Assembly: GCA_026770595.1 (NCBI GenBank)
Contig: MU634412.1
Location: forward strand, 1 to 12,478
DNA: 12,478 bases
DNA from: Ochromonadaceae sp. CCMP2298
Lineage: Eukaryota > Sar > Synurophyceae > Ochromonadales > Ochromonadaceae
Direction: 5' to 3'
Part shown: piece by piece, positions 1-9,600 of the stretch
Layout of the letters: each line of letters opens with the position of its first letter
Position numbering within the stretch: position 1 is the first letter of the stretch
Notes under the pieces: generated by a model
Database searches by the model: none
The model's input: the letters and a program-made list of their open reading frames with translations, nothing else
Told to the model about the DNA's origin: nothing
Translations under genes and position numbers: made by a program

Positions 1-238
1 CGGCTCCCGAGTCTGAGCCTGACGTGTACGCGTCGTGTGCTGGCAAACGCGTTGGCCACAAACGCTCAAGACCAGGACCTACAGGTATGCTATCACTCAC
101 AGCAGGGTATCACTCCCTCACTCAATCCCTCACTCGCTCACTCCCTCACTCACTCCAGGATCAGGCAAGAAAGCGTCTGCTTCCTCCGCGCGCGATCAGT
201 GTGCAGGTCTTGCACTTTCCGGGCATCACGCGCGATAA
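1..238 (+). CDS. 3' end of an upstream gene, two exons (1-84, 159-238), partial
   Basis: The left edge carries the end of a gene entering from outside. A good splice donor (CTACAG|GTATGC) ends an exon at 84 and a pyrimidine-tract acceptor (CACTCCAG|GAT) opens the next at 159. Reading from base 3, the joined frame is open and ends at TAA 236-238. It gives a short basic, Ser/Ala/Gly-rich C-terminus (GHKRSRPGPT, then GSGKKASASSA, then SGHHAR), which could be a disordered or nuclear-localising tail. A rival reading from base 1 also stays open through the same splice, and ends at TGA 375-377 after a tail with GFFGFSPSFG and a QQQ run. I prefer the first because bases after about 240 become A/T-richer and look like 3' UTR, but codon use does not settle it. 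No family is recognisable from so little sequence. The splice is well supported; the frame is not. Confidence 0.45.
85..158 (+). other. Spliceosomal intron, 74 nt, CTCACTCC-rich
   Basis: The intron runs from GTATGC at 85 to CACTCCAG at 158. Nearly all of its 3' two thirds is an imperfect CTCA/CTCC microsatellite on the sense strand, which also serves as the polypyrimidine tract. TATCACTC occurs twice near the donor (90-97 and about 108-115). The length is not a multiple of three, so retention shifts the frame. Confidence 0.7.
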
Positions 239-604
239 TAATGAACAGTATCCTTATGGAAGCATTACTTCTTGCGACTGTATCGCCAAAAATGTGGGAG
301 AGGGGCGGCCGTTGGGGGGGTTTTTCGGTTTCAGCCCGAGTTTTGGTCCCCAGCAGCAGGTTTTTGGGGTGGATTGACTTTTTGGGCCCTCCACCAAGAA
401 TAATGTCCAGATTAAAAATGTAATGTCCAGAATAATTGTAATGGTCCGTTAAGTTAGTCCTGGAACTCCCAGAACTCGGGATATCGAGGACCATCTTCGT
501 GTTGCTTGCCTTGGTGTTCCAGGTGTGGCGAGCCTCTCATCATATCAGTCTGAGCCAGATCGCCCAAAATTAGGCTGTTGATCGAGGTTCGGAGGGGAAC
601 GAGA
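239..604. other. Intergenic region / 5' leader of the giant ankyrin-like gene
   Basis: This 366-base stretch has no convincing gene. The first part (239-377) is either the 3' UTR of the upstream gene or, in the alternative frame, its last coding part. It includes G-rich and T-rich runs near 303-320 and 358-385. From about 395 to 450 it is A/T-rich, with repeated TAATGTCCAGA elements. From about 450 to 604 it is unremarkable and probably holds the transcription start and 5' UTR of the downstream gene. I see no clear TATA box. An in-frame TGA at 551-553 lies upstream of the start codon at 605. Confidence 0.5.
401..448 (+). repeat. Direct repeat TAATGTCCAGA, two exact copies and one degenerate copy
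   Basis: TAATGTCCAGA occurs exactly at 401-411 and 421-431, 20 bases apart. A degenerate third copy, TAATGGTCCG, sits at 439-448. The spacing of about two helical turns and the position roughly 160-200 bases before the ATG would suit a transcription-factor site, but this is inference. Each repeat contains an ATG. The resulting tiny frames are ATG at 403 ending at TAA 421-423, ATG-TAA at 418-423, and ATG at 423 ending at TAA 450-452. If the region is transcribed, they would be upstream ORFs. Confidence 0.5.
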
Positions 605-3600
605 ATGAGTCGGTTCAGTCGGAGCAAGGAGCTCGAGGAGCTGCTGCTCCAGCCACCAACCACAGCAGCTGCTGACACCGTTGCTACTGCTGGTGCTGGC
701 GCTGAGGATGCATCTGGAGAGGATGAATTCTCCATGCTGAAGGAACTCCTCGAGGATCCGAGCAAGTTTACACTTTGGAATATGCAGGTGGATGTGGTAG
801 ATGCGAGCTCTGTGCTAAATTTCGTGCTGAGAGTGTTTGAGGGCGAGAGACCCTCGGCCCACGCGCTTCGCATCGCCGCACTGCTGCTGCTGAGGGTGAG
901 AGAGCAGCATTGCCCGCACACTGCTGGTTTTGACATTGTGCGGAAGTGGGATGTGGAGTACTTCAATTTGCTCGCCTCTGTGGTCCTGCGGAGCAACCAT
1001 GTTTGCTGCTGGCGACGAGTCAGCAAAGACCTTATGACAAGGGACCTCACGGACACTCCCAACTTTGACGGCTCTAACGGCCTCGTTGTACAGATAGGCC
1101 ACTGCGTGTCGGGCCTGCTGGAGGCTGTGGGCGCAAACGTGGACCAGCTGCAGTCTGCGCTGGCCGCGTGCAAAGAGTGGGAGATGTGGTTCACGCCCGG
1201 CGAGGTGAGGTGGGATCTATTCCAGCAGTGGGGCCTGCTGCACCTCGCAGCCCACGCCTCGCTACCCGAGGAGGTGTACGGCCTGCTAGCGGTGCACTGC
1301 AGTGTGGGGTCGCCGGATGCCCGCGGCCGCACTGCGCTGCACGTGGCCGCTGCTGGTCTCAACCGCACTGCCGTACTTTTCTTCGCCAAGATCGCGCCCG
1401 AAGCAGCACGCGCCGAAGATGCCGCCGGTCGCTCGCCGCTGCAGCTCCTCCTGCGCACGCTCTCTCTGTGCCGCTGGAAGAAGCGCGTGAGCTCGCAGCA
1501 CCTGGAGAGCATGCTCGTGGCGCTGGTGGAGCGCAGCAGACTGGGGGCGCTGTGGAGCAGAGAGGTCGCCGACCAGCCCCAGTCCAGCGGCTTCTACTGC
1601 TCTATTGTGCACACAGATGATAATATTGCCGAGCGTATTATCAGTCTCGCGCGCAGGGCCTCGCTGGCCTCCTTCGATGCAGAGGCCGTGACTGCCACGC
1701 TGCTGCGCTGCACGAGACAGGGACGGCGGGAGACGGTGGGGGCGCTGCTGCGCGAGTGCGTGGCGCCGCTGCAGCTGGAGTCGCTGCCCCTGCTGGACGA
1801 GTGTCTATGCTATGCGGTGCAACTGGTGTGTAAGAAGCGCCCAGGGGCGTGGGAGCTGCTGCACCTGCTGCTGGCTCGGTACCTCAGGCTGGTGGAGGAC
1901 CTGCTACGGGGGCACACCACGCACGCGCGCAATCAACCAGTGGGACCTACGGCCGCAAGTTCTGCAGCCAGCCCACAGTGCATTCATGAGTACGATGACG
2001 AGGTGGGGGCCGAGCGAGCAAGGGCTGCGCGGGCAGAGCTGGTCACCTTCTCTCTGCGTGGGAGCTCCTGCTTCCTGTACCTGTGCGTGATCCAGGGGGC
2101 GGTAGAGGTGTTGGCCGCGGTGACCGTTGCGCTGCCCAAAAACGTCTTCGTTGCACTGATATCGCCCCCGAGCCTGCAACTGATCACAACGAGCGCATCG
2201 GGCAGCGCCAGGTCAGCAGAGGCGTCTACGTCTGCGTCGGCGTCAGATCTCTCTGTACAGCTGGCAGACCCGCTGGACAGTGACTCGGAAGCACTCGCCG
2301 CGCGCCTGCAAAAACTGTGCGGTGCATCTAGCTGGGGAGAGGGGGGGGGGGCGGAGGGTGATGGTGTGTTGGTGCTGGCGCGATTGTCGCTGCTCTCCCT
2401 CGCCTGCGCACTGGACCGCCAACCCGTGCTCGACGTGCTGCTGCGCGCCTGCGCTGCGGGTTCCGCCCGCTCACTAGGTAGTGGAGTGGTTCTGGTGCGG
2501 AGTAGTCTGCGAGACGCGGACTTCCTCGCGCCTCTCTTCCTGTGCGCGCAGTTCGGCAGAGCGGCATGTCTGCGCCTGCTGGCGAATGTTGTAGACAAGG
2601 AAAGCTTCCTACGGGTCTGCTTCTGCACACCAGGTAAGCTAGAGACCCGAACCTATTGAGTAATATGTTTTTATCCCTTGTTCTGCCCCTGCACCTCCCT
2701 CCGCTTCATGCACGTGCACCGCACCTATCGTCTCTTCTCATCAACACCAATCCTCTACTTTCACTCTCCGTACACCATACACCACTCGCCATGCCTCATG
2801 CACTACGCCATACCGCCACACACCCACACCACACCCCACGCCATAACGTCACCCGCCACATCTCACACCATACGTCATGCCATGCACCATACACCATGCA
2901 CACTACGCACTATACACTATACACCTGCTCAGTTTTCGATAGCATGACTGTCTTCCAGAGTGCCCTGGCCGCACTGAGAGAGCAGTTTCTGCTCCCAGAG
3001 GCGGCGCTGCTGCTGGATTCTAGGTCACCCACATACACTCCCTACACCCCAGCCCGACGGAGAGCCTCGTGCACAGTACCCCGGGCGCACTGGGCGCTGG
3101 GCTGGGGGGGGCTCTTACGGCCCTCGTTTCGGGAGAGCTCGGAGTGCCTGGGGGCGCTGCTGGAGCTGCGGATGGGAGGTACGGGGAGTATGGGAGATAT
3201 GGGGGTTATGGGCAGACTGACAGGTACAGTGGGGCCGGCGGGGCTGGTCGGCACGCCCTTTTTGCTAGATGTGCCCAACATCGCGCCAGGTGGGCGGGAG
3301 GCTCTGCGCATGCGTGTGCACACGTGCCAGCGGTGGCTGCGTGCGATGGACAGACGACTGCAGCCTGCCCTACCCGCCGCGGCCCTCGGCTCGGACGGGC
3401 TGCAAGTGTGCTGCGTTGGCGCCTCCTCTGCAGAATTCCGGCAGCTCGACGCCAGGTTCAGGGCACATCGGGGGGCATGGAGGGCGCTGGCGCGGACGCT
3501 GCAGGGCAGAGAGATGTTTGTGAACCTGCGCCTGGTGGGCAGGCGCGCGCCGGACAAGGAGTGGGTGCGGCTGGCCTACTGCGTGTGCTCGCTGCTGGAC

Positions 3601-6600
3601 CTCATCCCCCCCCCTGAGGAGGAGGCACCCGCACCGGAGGGTGAGGCAGCGGCGGACGGGGCTGGGGCAGAGGCTGGGGCGAATGCAGAGGCTAGCGCAC
3701 CCAGCAGTCTCGACCTATCCCACTGGACTGCCTTTGCGGCCCTGCTGGAGCGCAGCACGCGCAGCAGCAGTACATACGGCTCGCTCGTGCAGACCCTGCA
3801 GCGGCCCCGGCTACAGCTCGCGCACAGTGCCGCCCCCCTGGCCTACCAGCGCCTGTCCCCTGCGGACGTGCAAGCAGTGCGCGCAGTGTGGGAGGACCGC
3901 TCATGTGTAGTGGTCATGCCCGCAGGTGCGGGGACGCAAGCAGGAGCGGGAGCGGGTACGGGGGCAGGTACGAGTCCGAAATTGGGTGCGGGTGTGGCTG
4001 TGGGTGTGGGTGGAGAGGAGCCTCGCTTCATGGCCACCGACCTCAAGCCCGACCAGCGCATTGTAGTGGCCTTCCGCGCCCTCTCTTGCTGGGTGCGGAC
4101 TGTGTTGCAGGGCGCGCAGCTGTGCGAGGACCTCAGCTGCTGCGTCCTGCCCGTGCACGCATCGGCAGCGGCTTCTGCAGCATCTATGGCTGCTTCTACG
4201 ACATCTACAGCTGTATCGACTACCGCGCCTGCGTCTAATTCTGCAGTCGAGGGGGCTGGCGCAGGGAGGATATCAGCTTCAGACTTCCTGCGCTACACGG
4301 ACGTGCTGCGGCTGCAGGCCAGGCTGAGGTGTCTGGTGGACTGCGTGACGCGCCCAATGCAGGTGTGCTGCTCCGCACTCTCCTTGCTCTTCTGCGCCCA
4401 CGGATCCCACGCCCCCCACATCACTCCCACACCGGGAGCTCTGGGAGCACTGAAGGCAGGGGCGGGTGGGGGGGGCTTGGCAGGCGATTGCGGGGCGGGC
4501 GCTTCTCTGCGCGGGCTGCTGGGGGCCTTTCTGCGCGCAGGGGCTGACCTGCAGTGCAGCGGATTGCTGGGCGCAGGAGGCGCGGGTGGCTCAGGTGCAG
4601 GGGAGGGGGCTGCGGTAGGGATAAGTGCTGAGCGGGGGCAGGAGCGGGGCAGCCGTGTCGCAGCGGAGGAAGCCAAGCGCCTTCTCAGCCCCGCCCTGGA
4701 CCTTTTGCTGTGCCAGCTGATCCGTTCCAACTCCCGGCTTGGCGGCGACTCAAGCAGCCTGGTGCCATTCCTGCTGCCCCTGTGTGCGCTGAGGCTGTGG
4801 GGTGCGGCGGACGCGATGCTGGAGGTGCTGGGGACGCACAGCGGTGACACTGGTGTAGGTGGCGGTGGCGATGCTGTGGGGGAGATGGCGGGCGCGGGGG
4901 GCGGTGTCTACAACCACCTATTCTACCTTGTGCACGTGCAGCCAGAGCCAGCGGCCTGTCTGCAGCAGTACGAGCGGTCTCTGCGCAGGTGGCTAGGCGA
5001 GCATGCGCACACTGGCGTAGGTGCAGACCCAGATGGAGCAAGGGTAGGGGCGGGCGTAGGAGCAGACGAAGGTTATGGGCTAGTGGGGTCAGTGGGGGCC
5101 GATTTGGCCTCAATGCCTGTCGAGGAGTTGCTGCTGCTGACCCCCCTGCACTTCGCTGTGCTCGCTGGCCGGTCCCAGTTCCTGTCCTCCTTTATTCGAA
5201 CTTTCCCGCTGCTGCCCCTGGACCTGCAAGCACTGATGGACTTCGCCGCCAATGCTGGGGCGCACAGTATGGTTGCCGCCCTGGCCCAAGCCGCAGCCGC
5301 CTTCTGTGGCTCCGATATCTCAGGTGACTCTATAGGTGTGGGTGTGGGGGACACTGTGGATGGCCTGGAGGGGGCGGAGAAGGGGGGGGAGGAGGAGAAG
5401 GGGGTGGAGGAGGCTGGGATGGATGGGGAGGGAGCGAGAGGGACTAGAAGTATGAGCTGGGGAGGCCTCGAGCCACCCCCGCAGGGTCGGCATGCGCTGC
5501 TACTGCGCCCCCTCTCCGCCGCCTCCCTGCGTAGCCGGCAACTCAGCGCGCTAGCGGGATTGGCACAGCGACGGGCAGTGGCAAGCCTGTCCCTCTGCAG
5601 CGCCACCCTCACCACCGACTGCTACCCCTTCGTTGGGCGTGCGGGGCCCCAAGTCTTTGGCTCTAACGCAGGCTTTGAAGAGGATCCCACTGTGGATGCG
5701 AGCGCAGATACGGGCGCAGATGCAGGTGCGGGTGCCTGCGTCATGCTGCTGGACGGCTCCTGGGTGCCGTGGGAGACTTTCCGCATCGACGCAGCTCTGG
5801 TGACCAGGGCCATGCCGGCGCCCAGGCGGGCAGGGGGGTATCTGGGAACGGGACACAGCCTGCTACACCAGGCGGCGCTGCTGCCGGAACCCCACACGGC
5901 CCGGGCGCTGATAGGGGGTGGGGACAGTGGCGGTCAGTGGGGTAGGGTGTGCCTGGCGGTGGATTGCTCTGGCGCCACACCGCTCTTCAACGCGCTCTCT
6001 AAGGGGCACCTGTCTCTGGCCGCAGAGATGCTGGCCCTGGCTGGCTCCAGTGCGCGCGCAGCTGATAGGGTGGAGGGGACAGAGAGAGAGGAGAGTGCGC
6101 AGGGGGTGGGCGGGGCAGGGGCGGAGTGGGTGCTGGACTTAGAGGAGTTGGAGAGTGCTGGGGAAGCAGTACCACCGGCCAACACAGTGCTAGAACAAGC
6201 CTCCACAGGTGCAATAGCAGGGATGGGGGCTGAGTCGTGGGCGTCTGATGCGCGACTGTCTGACCTGGAGCGCGCTTACCACGCCAGCTCCGGCAGCCTC
6301 TGCACCCAGACAGCGCTGCTGCCCGCCGCCATTATCGCCGCAGCCCAGCGCGACCTGCAGCAGCTAGAGGCCTCGCTGTGCCCCCACCCCACACCCGGAC
6401 TCGCGTCTGCATCATCTGCATCATCAGCAGCAGCGTCTTCATCGGCTCCCCGGGATTCATCCCGATCCCCAACCCTGCACGCCTACACCCTGCAGACCTT
6501 GCACACCATGCACACACTGCACGCCCCCCTTAGCCTCCACCTACCACTGCCCTTCTACGGCCTGCGGTCCTCTGGCGCCACCTGTCCCCTGGATGCGCTG

Positions 6601-9600
6601 GCCACGCATCTGCGGCAGGCAGGCGAGGTTTGGGCGGGGCTGCTGGAGCAGGACGCGCAGCTGCTGCTCAACGCCTGCCACATGCCCAGAGGCGACACCG
6701 GGGTCGGGGCTGGGGCTGGTGGTGAGGGCGTCTGCGGGGGCGGGGAGCTGGACAGCGTTGTAAGGGCCCGGCAGATCCTCTCCCTGTTGGGCGTGCCCCT
6801 CAGCCAGCTGGCGCTCAGGAGCGAGCGCGAACACTCTGGGCGTGCTGTGGACGTGACTGCGCAGAGCTTCCTGGAGCGCAACCTGAAGGACTTCCGGCAG
6901 CTCAGCCCCCTGAAGCTGAAAAAGCTCGTCTCGCTGCAGACCGCGCAGCAGCTTCGCACAGTGCTCTGCGGCTGGTACCGCCAGCGCTCGGTCGCACCTG
7001 CCAGCGCCTTGGACGATGCGTTGTTCCTTTTCCGCAGCGCAGATGTGAGCGTAGCGGAGCTGGGCGAGAGCGGGGCAGAGGCCTCCTTGTACCTGCGCGC
7101 TGGACAGGTGCGGGCGCTGGACCGAATGCGGGGGCAGGGCAGGGCGTCGGTGGCACCGCCCACCTCTGCGGAGGCATTTGCGGCCCTCTGCGCGCAGCTG
7201 CGGCAGGAATTCCGCTTCGACTACGCCTCTGCAGGCGCCTCTGCTGATCGCGAGAATTTCCCCGGCGCCCTGAACGCAGCGCGGCACGGGCATGGGCAGG
7301 GGTACGGGCTGGGGTTGAGGCAGGGACAGAAGGGTGGGGACTCGCGCGTGCTGGCGCTGTTGCACTCTATGCGGGTAGACGTGGACACCTGCCGCCGCAC
7401 GCTGCGTCTAGCCTACAGCATCCTGGATCTGGCGCGCGTTCTGTGCATCGCGCGCCATCTGATGCCCGTTACCAACTCCAACGCCAACCCCAGCCATAAC
7501 CCCCACACCCTCAGCCTCAACAATGGCAGTGGCATCCCCCTGCACCCTCTGGACCAGATCTACCTGCGCATCGAGCACGCCCAGCAGACCCTCGTCTCCC
7601 TGCAAGAGCTGCTGGCACCCCACGGCCAGCCCCTGGGCCAGTCGCAGGGCACCCACGCGCGCATTATGATCTGCGACCGCCTCACCTACGCACAGTTCTC
7701 CGCCTTCTTTCTCCTCAGCCCCGCGCTCTCCAGGCGCTTCTGTACCCTGCGCGCCTTCCTGTCGGAGGGGCTGGCCTGCCTGCTGCAGGACCTGAGGCAC
7801 CACCCGCTGAGTGAGCTTGTGTGTCGTCTCGCCGCGGAAGCCAAGGTGGTGGGTGCGAGGACAACCTTCGCGGTTCCGCAGCCCCCTGGGGTCTCTGCGC
7901 TCGCTGGATCTAGGGCCTCTGTCCTCTCTGCCGCCTCTGCACTCGCTGCACCTCATGGGTCTTCAGCTACCCCTCCTGCCCACTTGCCCCCACCGCCCTC
8001 GCCGGCGCGCGGGGGCTCCAAGAACGCCAAGATATCGGACCCGGCGCAGGGGCTGGCGCAGCTGCTGTCTCTGCTGCAGCAGCTGCGCGTGGGGCAGTTC
8101 GCCAGCGAGGGCGGCGTCGGCAATGTGCGTCTGAGGTGCTTCGGCGCACGCAATGCCTCCCGCATCGCAGCGCTGCTGGGGGCCTCGGGCGCTTGGGGTG
8201 TGCCCGAGGATGGAGATGGAGACGGAGGCGGTGGCGGTGAGATTTCCCCCTTCCGGCTGGCGCAGGGCGAGTGTGACGTCGCAGCGGTGCACGAGGCAGT
8301 GGCACGGACAGTTGCTCAGGAGCTCGCTGCTTCCGCCACCGCCACGGTTGCTGATTCCTCCCTCGCAACGCTGGTGGCCAGGCGCCCTTCTCCCAAGCCG
8401 ATGAAGGACCGAGTGAGGGTGGTGGAGGAAGGGGTGGCAGCGGCATACGCCGTCGCCGAGCGGCTGCTGCACCTGCTGGCTGCAGCTGCATTCCTCAGCG
8501 AGCGGCGGGAGGCGCCCCTGTTCCGCGGAGACATGCACGAGTACGTCCTGCGTGCGAAGCAGAAGAACCCGCTCTGCGCCCTGTGTGTCCTGCCCCCGCA
8601 CCCGCAACTACGTGTGGGCGGAGAATCTGCCTGGCAGGGCGAGCAGCTACGCGTGTGCGGGGAGCTGCTGCGGCTTGGGGCAGACCCCGCAGCGGCAGAC
8701 GGACATGGCCGCGTGCCTCTGGTGCTAGCTGCCCTGCGCGGTAGTGAGCAGCTGCTGACCCTGCTGCTGCAGCACTGCCTGCCCGAGAGGCTCCGCATGC
8801 TGCGCGAGCACAGCACGCTCGTGTGGCACCTGCTAGCGACCTCCAGTCCCTCCCCACAACGCCTGAGCAGCGCCCGCAGCCCCCTCACCTCCCAGTCCTC
8901 CCAAAGCTTCCACGCGACCTCTGAGAGCTATCAGAAGTGCCTGGAGCTGCTGCTTGGTGCGGGGTTCCTTGTCCTCGCGCCTGACGATAGCTCCCTCTCT
9001 TGCCTAGAGCTGGCGGCGCTTAAGGGCTTCGGGGGCGTCTTCGGACTGATCTGCAACAAGACTGCGCCCGCCAAGGAGAGCTTTGCGCGCACCCTGCACG
9101 TGCTGCTGCGCGTGGGTGCAAGCACACTGGGACAGGTGCGGCTGCTGCTGAGCCACACGCACCCCGACTACAGCAGGCAGGTGCTGGGTGCGGACTACTC
9201 AGCCATGGATCTGTGCGGGGGGCGTGTCGCACATGCAGCGCGCGTCCACGATGCCTTTGTGCAAAGGCTGCAATTGGATACGCCGACCAAGCCAGAGGGA
9301 AAGGGGCCTGGAAAGGGGCAGGGGATTGCGGGTGGGCGGCAGTTTCTTTCCACGCTGCTGCAGTCTGTCGAAGCCTTCGCGCACCGCGCCAGCACAGCGT
9401 CTGCAGGACAAGGAGACGCTGCACACTTGCTAGACCTGGATGCGGGGCGGTGTAGGGCGGCGCTCACCAGGCAGATAGAAGCGCTAGACGGTGGAGACGC
9501 AGGCGGGGCGAATGGTGCGGATGCGCCACACTCCTTCTCTGTGTTCCAGGTGTGCCTGTCTGCGCGCAGTGACGAGCTGGCTGCCTCCCTGCTGGGCTTC

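Noticed and set aside
454-1512. 352-residue open frame on the minus strand opposite exon 1 of the giant gene
   Set aside because: It is Ser/Arg-rich with no recognisable fold, and lies exactly antisense to a frame with ankyrin motifs. GC-rich coding DNA commonly leaves the opposite strand open.
2656-2932. A separate second gene starting near 2656
   Set aside because: The apparent start is TTG. The next in-frame codons translate CA-rich repeat into His/Thr/Pro runs, and a donor and acceptor bracket this stretch in phase.
3069-3617. Alternative plus-strand frame with a Tyr/Gly-rich segment (RYGEYGRYGGYGQTDRY) suggesting a frameshift
   Set aside because: The main frame has ankyrin-like sequence before it (SSECLGALLEL) and good helical sequence after it, without any shift. 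The Tyr/Gly run is a by-product of the GGNATGGGN-type repeat.
5324-5440. Extra introns within the Gly-rich inserts, since several begin with AG|GT
   Set aside because: CAG-GGT/GTG boundaries arise naturally from Gly and Val codons. The inserts are G-rich with no pyrimidine tract before any AG, unlike the four introns found here. RNA evidence could overturn this.
6541-7365. 274-residue minus-strand open frame, and a similar one at 7963-8607
   Set aside because: Gln/Arg/Ala-rich antisense shadows of G/C-ending codons in the giant gene, with no start context or homology that I can see.
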